From positions 1,161,596 through 1,225,595 of the forward strand of contig SCFE01000072.1 of assembly GCA_004352715.1 (NCBI GenBank): 64,000 bases of DNA, written 5' to 3'. The notes beneath the pieces are model-generated. The model was not told where the DNA came from. It did no database searches and saw only the letters and a program-made list of their open reading frames with translations. Of the stretch, positions 23,441 to 34,962 are shown one piece after another (the stretch's first letter is position 1; each line of letters opens with the position of its first letter). The position numbers and the translations under genes were made by a program. Source of the DNA: Hofstenia miamia (Eukaryota; Xenacoelomorpha; Acoela).

Positions 23441-24620
23441 GAGGAAGGATGTGAGTAATATTTGTTTGAAAAAATATTGGGCAACTGTTTTGGAGAGATT
23501 AAATGTCATCCTCCATGTGGTTGACTAGCAACATATAGCATCCAGTTCGTCATTCAGAGTCGCCACCAGTTCTGTATCAGCAGAGGCTACAACATCATGC
23601 CATCAGCATATATAGGATTAGTTGGGGCAAGGGGCATTTTGAAACTTGAATGTATAAGAGTATCTGACAAATCATTAATAATTAGCAAAAAGTTGGTTCC
23701 AAGTACTCCTCTCAAGGGTGCACCTGATGTTGTTGAGCTTTATTCTTTGACATAGATAATAAAAATAATTTGTCAGCCAGTGAGAACGTTTTCCTCTTAT
23801 TCCATAGGATGGCATTTTTAGATTGATTGCAAAATGTGAATCAGAGCAAAACGTGAGGCCCAGATCGAGAATTACTGCGGCTACTTTCTGTTTTTTCGTC
23901 AATAGTGACATGGTTCTATGCAGTAAATAAGTCAATTGATCAGTTGTGAAGTGGTGTGGAAGAAATCCAAATTGATAATCACTAATAAGATCTCTACTTA
24001 GTAGGAAATTAAATCTTTGTTTTTAGGGTCAGAGTGGTCTCTTTTATGATTGTATATTGGAATCACAATAATCTTTTTCCATTCAAAAGGTATAATGCCA
24101 TCGACTGAGAAAATAGTATAGATTAGGGGATATTAAATAAGTCACTGCAAGACTTCTGCATTGAACTCAATGCCATCAGTTCCAGCAAACTTGGGGTCCT
24201 TTAGACTTGTTGACTGAATGTCAATATCTGATATGAAAATGGAGTGCGTATTGGAAGAGGAGTGAAGTTTAGCTTGGTGGCATTGCCTAGAAATGTAAAT
24301 TCCTTGTTGAGAATAATTGCTTTGTATTTGTGATAGCAGATGCCAATTTTTAGAAGAATGTGGGGCTTCACTAACTCGATTGAGTTCATAAGCAAATTTA
24401 CATTGCTTCATTTGTCTGCAAAATTCTTGAGTGCTTTTTGAGCTTGAAAAATAAGCTGAAGGTATGAGGACTAGAGTTCAGTATGAAGGCATTCCATAAA
24501 GAATTTACTAAATCGCATAAGGGCAGAAAATCTTTCACCAAGAGAAATAGACGGCGTGACATTTGTGTTTGCTACATGATTTTAGTAATGAGAATATGTG
24601 TTTTTGAAAGGCAGCCAGTT
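23440..24620 (-). pseudogene. LINE reverse transcriptase remnant
   Basis: From high to low coordinate the minus strand shows the RT entry block GIIPFEWKKIIVIPIYNHKR then SDPKNKDLISY (near 24110-24000; family 'P..WK.A.V.PI.K.G....P.NYRPISL'). Next is AAVILDLGLTF...YGIRGKRSHWLTNYF and RIKLNNIRCTLERSTWNQL (frame 23935-23675; family 'FLDL.KAFD..', 'YGIRG....W...YL.NR.Q.V..N......GVPQG'). Then YADG near 23590, where YADD is expected. The 89-codon frame 24411-24142 lies upstream of the RT. No endonuclease is seen, so the copy is 5'-truncated, frameshifted and catalytically dead. Confidence 0.8.
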
Positions 24621-24877
24621 GTATTTGATATCTGACGTAGTTAATAGATTTTCCAGTCGATTGATATTTATTATTTATTATCTATTACACAAAACTAACT
24701 ATCAAAATCGTGCTGGGTAAACTAAATTGTTGTGGCTTAATTTAAAAAAATTTGGTTTTTTTTTATTGAATAAAAATCATGTCCAATACCTGTTCCAGCT
24801 TTCAGAAATATTCCTTTTTGAAATTCACAGCATATTTGGATATTTCACAATATTGCTGCATCCGTGAGGGTTTGTTT

Positions 24878-25474
24878 CAGACTTGTCAACGACTCGACAT
24901 TTCTAAGCTCGGCTCGTTTAAATTTTGTCTAATTTGGGGTCGGGTCCCCCCAAAAAAATTTTTAAAGGGGGTCTTTTTTGCCGGTGTTTTTTTTAAAAAA
25001 TTGTGTTCAAAGAATTTTTTACATATCGCTTCCTATTATTTAATAAACATTTCTTAAATAAGATAATAGGAAAGGCATCCTGACTGCAAAAATAAAAAAA
25101 ATATACATAATCAAATTAACAAGCAGAACTATATACTTGCTTTGCCTAAAATAGGCTCGTTTTGGGCTCGTTCTATATCAAATACTGTGCTCAAGCTCGG
25201 NNNNNNNNNNNNNNNNNNNNNNNNNNNNNNNNNNNNNNNNNNNNNNNNNNNNNNNNNNNNNNNNNNNNNNNNNNNNNNNNNNNNNNNNNNNNNNNNNNNN
25301 NNNNNNNNNNNNNNNNNNNNNNNNNNNNNNNNNNNNNNNNNNNNNNNNNNNNNNNNNNNNNNNNNNNNNNNNNNNNNNNNNNNNNNNNNNNNNNNNNNNN
25401 NNTTCTATATCAAATACTGTGCTCAAGCTCGGCTCGGCTCGGCTAGTTAGAAGCTCGGCTCGTTGACAAGTCTG
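24878..25474 (+). mobile_element. hAT-like MITE, family B, copy 2 (contains assembly gap)
   Basis: Starts CAGACTTGTCAACGACTCG and ends CTCGTTGACAAGTCTG, a near-perfect terminal inverted pair. Flanking 8-mers GTTTGTTT and TTTTGCTT match 6/8. The middle contains GCTCGGCTC arrays and the 202-N gap (25201-25402). Confidence 0.85.
25201..25402. other. Assembly gap, 202 N
   Basis: The 30 bases before the gap (25171-25200, beginning TTCTATATCAAATACTGTGC) are identical to the 30 bases after it (25403-25432). The gap may be an artefact of unresolved overlap rather than missing sequence. Confidence 0.95.
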
Positions 25475-25676
25475 TTTTGCTTACATAGGAAACTGATATT
25501 GCACTTTATTAAGTCGGACTGTATTCAAAAGTAAAGTGGTTCCCCCAATTGGTAAGCAATAGCAAATAAAATAGATTAATGTAAAAAAACTAACACAAGC
25601 TAACTTTTTTCTATCCACAATTTTAAAGCCACTAAAATAATTTAATGCGTACTCCAACTGATGAACAAATAGATAC

Positions 25677-26641
25677 TAGTGCTGGATCCGGTACGGTTAA
25701 TCCGGTTAGGTTAAAGGTGGTTAAACCAATAGGGTCCGGTTAAATCCACTTAAGCTGAAAGGATCCGGTTAAGTAATTCTATTTTTGCTTTTCAAAAATT
25801 ATTGATTACAATAGGAATTGTGGAAAACGGTGCAAAGATTCCCATTGTTGTAATTCTAGTCTTAATCTGGCCTGATGAGCAAGGGCGAGCGCACTTATTA
25901 AACTTACCATAATTCAAATAGTTTTTCCTTTTTTCGTTTGACTTTGTTTAATCTTCTATACAAGCGGTACAATTTTTTTCAGAATTAAATGTTTCAACGA
26001 GCATTGTGAAATATTTCGAATTCCGCCCATTTTTAAGTATTACAGGTAAACTGAACGATTATTCAGGATGACAAATTTATACGAGCGAATTGCGGCCAGA
26101 AGGAAACTTCTGCGAGGCAGACACGGGGGTACTTGGGCGATAAAACTTAACCCGCATATATATATATATATACATATCTTAGAATAGGTGATTGAATTTT
26201 ACATTAAGAATATTGTGTATTTTGGCGAATTTACACATTCTAATTGTTAATAATCTATCCATAATTTACAAATTTTGAATATTCCCCACTATGAGAATAT
26301 TGCATTACAAACTTCAAATTTGAGATGGATATAGGAAGTATTGCCTACAAGAAATCTGCTATAAAATTCTTCAAAATTGAAAAATAGATAAATCAGAAAA
26401 ATATTATCGACAATATGATATTGAACAATCCTGTTTACGAAATTGATGTTTACACGCACATAGGAAAAGACCAAATTGATTTTGATTTTTAGGAGAAGAA
26501 TATATCTTTCTTTTTCACTTAAATGTGAATATAGATGCATAGATGACCGAAATTTTTTAAGGATCGGGTTAAACCTGCTAATTAAGGAAGAAAGTTGGTC
26601 CGATTAATCAGAATAAAGTATATTAGAACTCACGGGCACTA
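25677..26641. mobile_element. hAT-like non-autonomous element, family E
   Basis: Starts TAGTGCTGGATCCGGTACGG; the end, read inward, is TAGTGCCCGTGAGTTC. The left end holds a GGTTAATCCGGTTA-type array, and TTAATCGGACC recurs near the right end. Flanks ATAGATAC (25669-25676) and CTAGATAA (26642-26649) agree 6/8, fitting a worn 8-bp duplication. It includes a (TA)n tract near 26154-26172. No coding frame is supported. Confidence 0.55.
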
Positions 26642-26649
26642 CTAGATAA

Positions 26650-27395
26650 ATGAAAAAAATAATACATTTTGATTTTAAAATTTGATGAGCACTTGGTTGC
26701 TGTTTGATCGGTCGATCCGAAGGCCTTTTGTGGCAAATACAGGTGTTATCAGGCTCATTGGTGTGACTAAAGTATGTTATGGTTGAAAGGCAATCGTTGT
26801 TTTCTATCTTTGTGGCTGCATGTTGTTTGATTATTTGGTTGTAAAATAGGTTCTTGAATGTTAATTTAATTTTGATATAATCCTAGATGGCCTCGGTGAT
26901 TGCTTGTCATAGAACAAGAATTACCAGCTCTTGGTGTGCTAAGATTGCATTGTTCTCCAAAGTTCTGTTTAGCATGTTGGAAGAGGGGACAGAATAACAT
27001 ATTATCACTGAACCAATTTATAGACCAAAGAAAATTTTTTGCGAGGGCGGGTCAGGTTCCCTAAAGTTGTGGTCGTGGGGTGTACTACGGCTATAACCTG
27101 GAACCCTAAATTTAGTAAAAATTTTCATGCAGAAAAAGACTTCGACATTAACATTTTAACATGCGTAATATTTCATCTTAACTCAATTCTTAAAAAATTC
27201 AATCGTTAAAATAGAATATTTTAATAAGAGCATCAAATATACATCAAGAATCTAGATTTTGAAAACCATTTGGTTACTTTATCGTTTGTGAATTTTGAAT
27301 GAATTGCGCAAAAACCGAACTTTTGAAAATATTAAAAATGATATGTTAGGAATATATAAAACTTATTTCAAAATTTACTAGAATATTTGACATTA
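26650..27395. other. Unassigned AT-rich segment
   Basis: No gene or repeat recognised. Confidence 0.4.
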
Positions 27396-27792
27396 AAGTG
27401 TGTTCCCACCATCAACTTTTATCATCTGTCAAGAAATTAGTGATAAAAGTCGATAGTGTGAGCATTCTATCTGCCGAATAGCTACTTGAAGATAATTGCT
27501 TACTTCTCAAGTAGGGAACAGACTTCCAAAACGTAAATTATTGTCATTGAAATATTTCAAGTCAAAATATGCAACTATTGTTTACATTCTAAAACAGACC
27601 AATCAATAAACAGATGTTATTATTTTTCTTACTGTCAATCAAAAGATGATAATTTATCATCTGATAAAAAATCCTTAGTCTAAACGTTATTCCAACTCCG
27701 CTTTTTCTGCTGAAAAATCGCCAATGTGAACGAAAATAATTGCATTTCCGACTAAAATCTGCTGATATAAGTAGATAGTGGGAACACAACTT
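27396..27792. mobile_element. TA-flanked MITE, family D, copy 1
   Basis: Ends AAGTGTGTTCCCACCATC and GATAGTGGGAACACAACTT are inverted, with TA on each side. The inverted match extends inward through ATCAACTTTTATCATCTG-like sequence. A second copy is at 33875-34195. TA flanks suggest a Tc1/mariner-type target, but TA could be part of the repeat end. Confidence 0.75.
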
Positions 27793-27834
27793 TACTTCCG
27801 CTGACCTAAATTAAATGTCGTGCATATCTGTAAT

Positions 27835-28063
27835 CAGTGGCGTACGCAGGGGGGACATGGTGGAATGTCCCCCCTTGGCATGTTTCCAAATTTGATTTTG
27901 ACTAGATAAATCAAAAAAATTTTCGTAAAAAATTGAAAAATTTAAAATCTAGGATCGTGAAATGTATTTTCTCAATATTTTCAAAAATTTCTCGCGGGGT
28001 TTCGCCCGCATTGGGTAATGATGATGATGTCTCTCCCGTCAGAAAATCCTGCGTACGCCCCTG
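27835..28063 (+). mobile_element. hAT-like MITE, family A, copy 2
   Basis: 229 bp with ends CAGTGGCGTACGCAGG and CCTGCGTACGCCCCTG, flanked by a perfect 8-bp duplication TCTGTAAT (27827-27834 and 28064-28071). It lies just 3' of the channel exon at 28143-28491, inside the proposed downstream intron. Confidence 0.95.
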
Positions 28064-28142
28064 TCTGTAATAAATACAAATATGAACATTCATAAACTAT
28101 GTGTGCAAAAGTTAAAAGAGATATAAAATGCTAGATGCATAC

Positions 28143-28491
28143 TCAATTTCGTTGATGAATGACTGAGGTATTTCGTTAATTTCACCACAACATTTGCATT
28201 CGAATATTGGTTTCTTTGTGTTTTTTAACATGTTTTTGCGCTGCTCTCGTTCATTTCTTTGTTTTTCTTGTTTTTGATTGCGCTCGTGTACTTGATTCCT
28301 TTCAACGATCATTATTCGGACTGATGAATAGAAAGCTAAACCAAAAAACAGATAAATTACCAGCAATGTTGAAATGTGAAGTTCTATCTGCCTTTCTGCT
28401 CCATGTCCTTCTGTATTGTAAACCAAGTCTCCATACCCGATTGTACTCAAAGTCACAAACATGAAGTAGTATGACTGGATGAATGTCCATC
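28143..28491 (-). CDS. K2P potassium channel exon: second pore loop and M4
   Basis: Encodes WTFIQSYYFMFVTLSTIGYG, the second pore helix and selectivity filter (TIGYGD), then M4 (STLLVIYLFFGLAFYSSVRI) and a charged cytoplasmic helix rich in Arg, Gln and Glu, ending with a CKCCGEINEIPQ stretch. Two-pore-domain (KCNK) channels are dimers that carry background K+ current. The acceptor TTTAG at 28492-28493 joins in phase to the donor at 34333 through the codon for Gly before TGG. The 3' donor is GA|GTATGC at 28143/28142. If unspliced, the frame stops at 28112. The C-x-C-C cluster right after M4 is unusual among K2P tails I know. Confidence 0.88.
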
Positions 28492-28928
28492 CTAAAGCAC
28501 TCATGTTTCGTTTATGTTTCGCACAACACTATACATTTACAAAGACATAATTATTTTTTGTGAAACAGGAACATCATTGATTTTTAATGCATCAAAGAAC
28601 ATGTTTTTTTAGATAATGCATTTTCATTATATTGAGAATCTGAATAAATTTAAATGTGAACAAACATTTCCTTATATTTTTATTCACACAAAGATATTGA
28701 TAATTTGAATCGAAGCACATTAAACAACGATTTTTGAGATAGTTATGGATTAAACCCATATGAAAATACAATTTAATTTAGGGCAAGCGTGTATTCGAAC
28801 TGATATCGAGTCAGAAAACTCAACAAGACTCTTCAAACCAAATTGATATTAACTTAAATGACATCTTTTTTCTTTACTTTAGCCTGTAATGCCAAAGAAT
28901 CCATTGACATTTAACTATTTATTTCAAG

Positions 28929-29641
28929 CAGAGGTGGAAATGGGGCGGGTCGACTCATGGGGTGCGATGGTGTGGGGCAGGTCGGAGCGGGTATGGGGCA
29001 AGATTTTTTCAATAGTTGGTACCCATGGGGCAAACGTGGGGCAAGACACATTTTAGCTAAGAAAGATTGAAGTAATAGATTGCCAAATTTAGAGATTGTA
29101 AAATTATTTTTTATATCAAAGTTCTCTGCTAAAAAAAATTATATTTTCTTGGAAATTTAATCGCACTTTGAAAAATTAATTGCCATGTACTTTTTAGCTT
29201 TTTGGTGAAATATGGCTCTATTCAATGATATCACCAAGATCATTTTGATCTGATTTGTAGTCAGTAGGCTTTGGAACTACATTGGAAGGAGTGCAATTGT
29301 TCTTGTATAAATGTCTTGTATAGAATATTAGCTTTATAAAAAGCTTTATAGAGTTAAAATTAAGCTTCATTTTGCTATTAATAATATGATTATAATATGC
29401 ATTGGCATATTAAAAATTGATATTAAAAAATAATTCTGTGTCTTCTAGGAACTAAGGATTCAAAATATTTGAGTGGTCATGTGCTGCAATGAAAATTGTG
29501 ATAGAAAAATATGGGACGGTAGAATATAACACTTGGAGAAATGGGGGGGGGGAGATCTCAACAAGTGTAAATAGGGCAGTGCACCAATTCTGTGGAGTGG
29601 GGCAGGGCAGTTCACAAAAATCTGCTCCACTTCCATCTCTG
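28929..29641. mobile_element. hAT-like non-autonomous element, family F (GGGGC-end)
   Basis: 713 bp. Starts CAGAGGTGGAAATGGGGC; the end, read inward, is CAGAGATGGAAGTGGAGC. Flanking 8-mers ATTTCAAG (28921-28928) and ATCTCAAG (29642-29649) match 7/8. The left terminus is an array of GGGGCGGGTC/GGGGCAGG words (28938-29045), the right of GGGGCAGGGCAG words. It lies inside the channel intron. The open frames at 29452-29779 are products of these arrays and are not genes. Confidence 0.85.
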
Positions 29642-29723
29642 ATCTCAAGTTGCAAACCATTAAGTTTGATTTCTCTACTTAGATTAAGGTTTGGTACTTA
29701 TTACGAACATTTCAGAGAGCGAG

Positions 29724-29726
<3 letters not shown>

Positions 29727-29772
<46 letters not shown>

Positions 29773-29780
29773 TATATAAA
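29727..29780. repeat. (TA)n microsatellite
   Basis: About 50 bp of TA dinucleotides with one CA interruption, inside the channel intron. Confidence 0.95.
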
Positions 29781-30499
29781 TTTTTTTTTAACTAACTATT
29801 GAAGAGAAATAGTAAATTTCAAATATATGAAGTAGAACTATTTCACTATCGATTATCACTATTGTTGTCTTTTGATCAATCAGCGAGCTTGACAGCAAAT
29901 TCGGTTTCAGCTGGACCCTCAAAATCATCTCTAATCACATTATTTTTTATTCTGTTGAAGACCCAATCTGATTTATGTAATCGGAACAAAAGATACCTAA
30001 CATCACTGCATTAGACGTTTGAAATTAAAGAAGCACTTCATACCAACCTTGTCCATTGTGCTTAGTAAATAATATAATTAGAAACTTCATCTTATCTATT
30101 AGTGTTAGGTTTTAAACATAACTTTTTATTCCCATTCCTGGTTATTATACTCTGCGTCACGACGGCCTTAAATTCAATTCAAACAAAAATATGCCATAGG
30201 GGTGTGTGTATTAATAATATCCATCATCAAATTGAGAGGCACTTTATCCTAAATGAGTGCAGTGCATTGACATAATAAAGCTCAGCTGGGAAAAAAATCA
30301 ACATTTTCCTGATTGTTTATCAAACACCATCTATTGCCAAAGAAAAAAGAGCATATCTCTCAGATAGCTCATTCATAGATCCAACTTATTGACTTCTATC
30401 CTAATGAAAATTTTTTCAAGCTGTGGCGACTTCAATGTTTTGGATAGCACTCATCATTGATGTTTCTAAAGGAAGTACTCATGGTTGAAATCAGCTTAA

Positions 30500-30949
30500 C
30501 TTTCGCTCTGCAATGATACGAATTACTATCATGACGTTAACGCCATACCGATTTTGCATCAAATATACAGTGATTTTCTAAAAAGGGGTGTTATTCTTGA
30601 AGTTTTTAAGCTTTCACGTATCTTTCCTCTATCTAAAAAGCAAAGAATCACAGCCTTAAATTATCAGCCGTATGTCTTGATCAAATCTCCTCACAGGTAT
30701 CACAAATTGGCAGTCTTGAAAAAGGAAGAAGGCATCGTTGATGAGATACTCAATCCGCAAGTAGCCGTAATCAACAACGAAACTGTCTCATTATGGCGTC
30801 TGGCAAAGTTACCTTTAGAACGAGAGGTGGAAGACCGTCAAGGAATGGATGACGTTGACGTTGCACAAGTGACACAGCAAACCAATGGAGATTTCTCAGC
30901 AGCACCGGGACGCTACCCAAAAAGAAATAATGACAACAAATATCTATAA
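30500..30949 (+). pseudogene. LINE RT fragment joined to an unrecognised coding-like tail
   Basis: The 131-codon frame 30554-30949 begins IYSDFLKRGVILEVFKLSRI then FPLSKKQRITALNYQPYVLI, the LINE RT entry block ('...G.FP...K.A.V.PL.K......NYRP.SL'). From about codon 50 it changes character. KKEEGIVDEILNPQVAVINN, LPLEREVEDRQGMDDVDV and FSAAPGRYPKRNNDNKYL have balanced, non-repetitive composition but no family I recognise. The junction coincides with TCCTCACAG at 30689-30697, which could be a splice acceptor. The tail may therefore be a real exon of an unknown gene, on the strand opposite to the channel whose intron contains it, or part of another retroelement. Confidence 0.4.
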
Positions 30950-33249
30950 AGCTGGATTCTCACGAATAGTGAGAAATCGAGGAAGGGATGTGGTGTTATC
31001 GCGATAATTAGGCCTACTACAAGGTAGTAAAAAACACACTGTGAAGTACGACGGGAAACAAAAGGCTTAATTAAATATGTTGTTTTAAGTCATAACTATT
31101 TGTGATTTAACAATATACAGTTGTTTTCTGTGTTTTATTGCAATCGGTAATAATTGGAAAAACAGAAAAATCGATATTTTGTTGAAATTGTATCAAAGTG
31201 GCAGTACGTGCAATTCATTGACGAGATTTAGGATTTTCTTCCTCTTGCAGGTGAAAATTGAATTAACATATCAAGCGTATTTTTCAAGATATAAGGTTGG
31301 TTTGATTGGGAATTATCTATGTTCTCGTGGATCCATAATATGTTTTATCTTGGAAACAGAGAACGGTTTCAATATGCTCATTTTGTAGGCAACTTCTGTT
31401 CCTTGTTCAGTATTTCCAATAAATATGAATAGTTTTCTTGTATTGTTGCTAAATGCGGCAATAAGGTAAACCGTAATAAGCCTTTTGCCTCTCCTTATAA
31501 ATCTCAAAAAATATTCTGGAAAACCAGTTTTAGAGTACTTATTCATTATTTTCTAAAACTTGTATATAAACCAACAAGTTCACTAGCTGGCGATTGGTAC
31601 AAACACAAAAATATCATTTTGATTTTTTCGTCCCATTTCTATTCAATTACACGAGTAATTTCTATCAACTACATATTCTTAGAGGAAAGATTAAAAGCCA
31701 TTTTTATTATTTTAACAAAGAAGTTTTCTCATGTACATTCATGCAGCAGATCGCGGTTTGCATTTGTGCTGCATAACAGGATTTTGAATTAATAGTTCAT
31801 ATTTACTTTATTAAGCATTACAAGAGCAGTGAAGCATTTTTTTCAGCTAATATTTGAATTTTTAACGATTTCTAATGAATAATACGTAGAAATTTTATAT
31901 AAAATTGAGAGGTTTGAGTGATCTCAAATCAAATTTGAGAATTTAAGATTAAATGTAATCTATGTTTGTAAAAATTTTTACAGTATTGATGATTTCACGA
32001 TACTATCAAAAACAACAACTATAAAGTCATCATTATTCAAGAATCAATATTTATATATTAAAATCTAAATATTGCTATACATGTATATGCTGATAGTTTT
32101 AATTTTCTCTCAAGTGCGGCAGGTAGACTGAAAATTTTGAAGAGTAGGGAACATTATTAGTGAATGTTTACGTGCAATGTAACGAAAAATTATTATTTAA
32201 GTTTTATAACCTTCTACTGTTAGTACTCGTTTATTGCTATATCATTCACATGCTAGAAATACATTGCTAATTGAAACATTACGAAGAAACCCTTCGCTGA
32301 TTAAAATTTTTTATGCTACGCAGTACCAACTATAATTTGCTCATTTGACAGAAGAAAATGAGGATAATGTTTTTGAAAGCTCAATAACACCATTATATAT
32401 GTGAGCCGATAGTAAAGCACAGTTATTGGTTTTGCATAAGATCAAATTTGAACTATGATCAAAAGAAATAACATGAAACGTGGAGGTCTGTGGTATCGCA
32501 CATATTTGTGGTATTTTTGTACTGATAATAATGTGCAATAATTATGAATTTAATAATCAATTGCAATGTGTAACGAAGATATTACAGACATTCTTAAACT
32601 TAGCAAGTATAATAATTCTAACATAGCATTGAATATTGAACTAAATTGGTGCTTGCTGAAGAGGAAATGCTAGTCCAAGCCTCAGGTGCATCGTTTGTTT
32701 TTGTTTTTTGGTCCAGTTACCAGTACAAACAAATCGACTCTACTTTTCCGGGGAAAAATGATTTTATGAAAATTGAAAAGCCTGACATTTCAATAAGATG
32801 CCAAGAACGTTAAATGAATTTTTGATCGAATTTGAATGGGTGTACTTTTGTCGTCATTAGGGGTATCTCTTCCTACTATATCTATGTATGGCACTACAGA
32901 GCCACTCATGAATGTAAAATGAAATTTTTCAGATGGTTTTCTATTGTGGGTTTACTGCAATATCAGAGATTAACATGAGAACAACTTGATAGTCTGTGCC
33001 GAAAATTTTATTACTTAGGGGCTAAATAAAACTATGCGCTACAAGAAAAAATACTAAGTTTTGAATTATAATATTTTGTTAGTTTGATTTTCGAATCAAT
33101 TACAAACAATTAGAAACTAAATTTTGCCTAATAATACGAAACACTTTCATTCAGAATAAATATGAATGAAATGACCAAAAACAAATGGTCAACAAATACA
33201 ATAAAAAATATGTAAATCTAATTTAAATTATAAGATAAGATCACTTACA
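30950..33249. other. AT-rich intronic/intergenic segment
   Basis: No supported gene or repeat; chance frames only. Lies within the proposed large intron of the channel gene. Confidence 0.4.
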
Positions 33250-33660
33250 TTACAAATAACAATCATTTCTCAGGTTTTCTCTCAGTAGTTTGTTAAATAA
33301 TTTTAATTTTGATGAATTTCTTATATCACTGCCTAAGGCATTCCCCAATTTGATTACATTTAAGCTATAGGAACAGTCCCAGAATTTTGTGCTGTTTTTG
33401 AGTATTGATGCTGCTTTATTACTTTTGTTGGTCTTGTTGATGAATCTATCTAAAAACTTAATTGATTTATGAGCATACATGAATTTATGGAATAGATTTA
33501 AAGATTGAAGTTTTATAGTTTCATGTGGAGGTTAATTCTTATAATGTTTCACTAAGTAATTTACTGATTCATACTTTGGGATATTATACATAGTACGAAT
33601 AGCCCAATTTATTGCTTCAGTCAGTTGCTTTTTGTGTTGGGTAGATAGACTGAAGAATAG
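33250..33660 (-). pseudogene. LINE C-terminal fragment
   Basis: Continuous minus-strand reading with one stop: KKQLTEAINWAIRTMYNIPK near 33640-33580, then FHKFMYAHKSIKFLDRFINK, and LGNALGSDIRNSSKLKLFNK followed by a short basic end. The last block is the conserved C-terminus of many LINE polyproteins ('LWN.LP..IR...S...FK..L...L'), with Trp changed to Gly. No RT core remains. The fragment is inside the channel intron, same strand as the channel. Confidence 0.75.
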
Positions 33661-33874
33661 AAATGAGCAAAAGTAAAATTGTAATTAGTAATTTTATTAA
33701 TAAGTAAAAAATTTTATCATTTTCAATCCTAATAAATTTGTGTAAAATTTAATAAAACAACAAACTTGTACTAAAAAATACTTAATTAAACGGATTATGA
33801 TCTTATTGTAGATGTTTTTGCTACACTTTGTCGTATTTTACATTTTAGAACAACGCGAATTCTTAATGAGTCTA

Positions 33875-34195
33875 AATTTGTGTTCCCACCAACGACACCC
33901 AGTAAACATAGAACTGTCGTAACGACGTCGCTGAATGTCATAATAACGTCACTAAAACGACATTACAAAACAACGTCTTTTCACAATAAAACGACAAACT
34001 ATCAATAAAAATGCAGTTTTTAAAAAATTTATCTTCAAATTGTTTTCAATGTTTTTTGCTAGATGGAATTATACACCGCCACAAATCCGCACTATAATCG
34101 CCACTCAAACAATTCAACGCCTATTAAATCCCAATACACCACAAAAACGACATTATTACAACAGATGATAAAATTTGATAGTGGAAACACACCCT
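33875..34195. mobile_element. TA-flanked MITE, family D, copy 2
   Basis: Ends AATTTGTGTTCCCACC and GTGGAAACACACCCT flanked by TA (33873-33874 and 34196-34197), related to the copy at 27396-27792. The interior has many CGAC/GTCG words unlike copy 1, so only the ends are shared. It sits about 140 bp from the channel exon at 34334. Confidence 0.65.
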
Positions 34196-34333
34196 TACAT
34201 GGAAAATTTCTACAGAGATTTACTTACTTATGGTTTCCAAATTGAAATTTGGATTTTTGTATAATACTATTTAAATAAGGTATAGTACTTTAAGAAAACA
34301 TGCAAAAGTATGGGCAAATGTAAACAATCATAC

Positions 34334-34566
34334 CTTGTGTTTCCATTACTAGAAATGCAGGCAGAACTGTGAACAGGAAATGCACAAAGAGAAGTATTGT
34401 GATATTGATAATGGACTCCCTTGTTAAACGCGACATCCATTGTGGAATTTGCTTTGATACAAAAAGTCCAATTACATGGGGAATGAATGAAAACAGCTTT
34501 CCTAATTCCAGAAGAAATTTAACTGTTAGTGGAACACCAAATAAAGCATAAAAGACCAAAGCAAGC
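34334..34566 (-). CDS. K2P potassium channel exon: M2 to M3
   Basis: Begins LALVFYALFGVPLTVKFLLE (M2; K2P channels typically read '...YA..GIPL' here), continues through a cytoplasmic loop with basic residues, and ends with M3 (INITILLFVHFLFTVLPAFL then VMETQ). The acceptor AATTAG at 34567-34568 and the donor CAAG|GTATGA (exon end 34334) give 233 nt, entering in phase 2 and leaving in phase 1. This fits the exon at 34636-34824 upstream (intron of 69 bp) and the pore-2 exon downstream (intron of 5.84 kb). No stop or frameshift. Confidence 0.9.
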
Positions 34567-34635
34567 CTAATTTATTGATTTTAAATATTAAAACATTTGC
34601 AAAATATATAAATAATAAAGTATAAAAACATAAAC

Positions 34636-34824
34636 CTTCCTCTTTCCGTTTTTGGAACAATATTTCCATAACCAATCGTTGTCACAGTAGTAATGATAAA
34701 GTTTAAAGATCCCACAAAATCCCACTCCTCGTCGATTTCGGGATCAAGGAAAGAACCTCGTATTGAACAAATGTCAGATTGAATATTTATCAGAAATGCA
34801 GTTAATTCGTCTGTTATGTTTTCC
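34636..34824 (-). CDS. K2P potassium channel exon: extracellular cap and first pore loop
   Basis: 189 nt after the acceptor TTTTTAG (34825-34826). Encodes ENITDELTAFLINIQSD, a cap-like helical segment with one Asn-x-Thr glycosylation site. Then comes a linker and NFIITTVTTIGYGNIVPKT, the first pore helix and filter (TIGYG). It ends at GGAAG|GTTTATG, an imperfect donor (position 34636). Joining to 34566 gives G-R-L-A, the usual start of M2. The exon bearing the start codon and M1 should lie at higher coordinates on this strand; the stretch immediately upstream holds a GTPase pseudogene instead, and I could not find it. Confidence 0.88.
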
Positions 34825-34962
34825 CTAAAAATCAAATATTCATATTGTAAAAGCATTTAAATTGCCAACAAATTAGAACATTTAACATTATTATCTTGTA
34901 TATAAAGTATACGACTTATTGGGAACTACTATACCACATTTTCTTGTCCAATTCGAATTCAC

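Noticed and set aside
29452-29779. Four overlapping frames near a TA microsatellite
   Set aside because: They arise from the GC-rich terminal array of the hAT-like element and from the TA tract.
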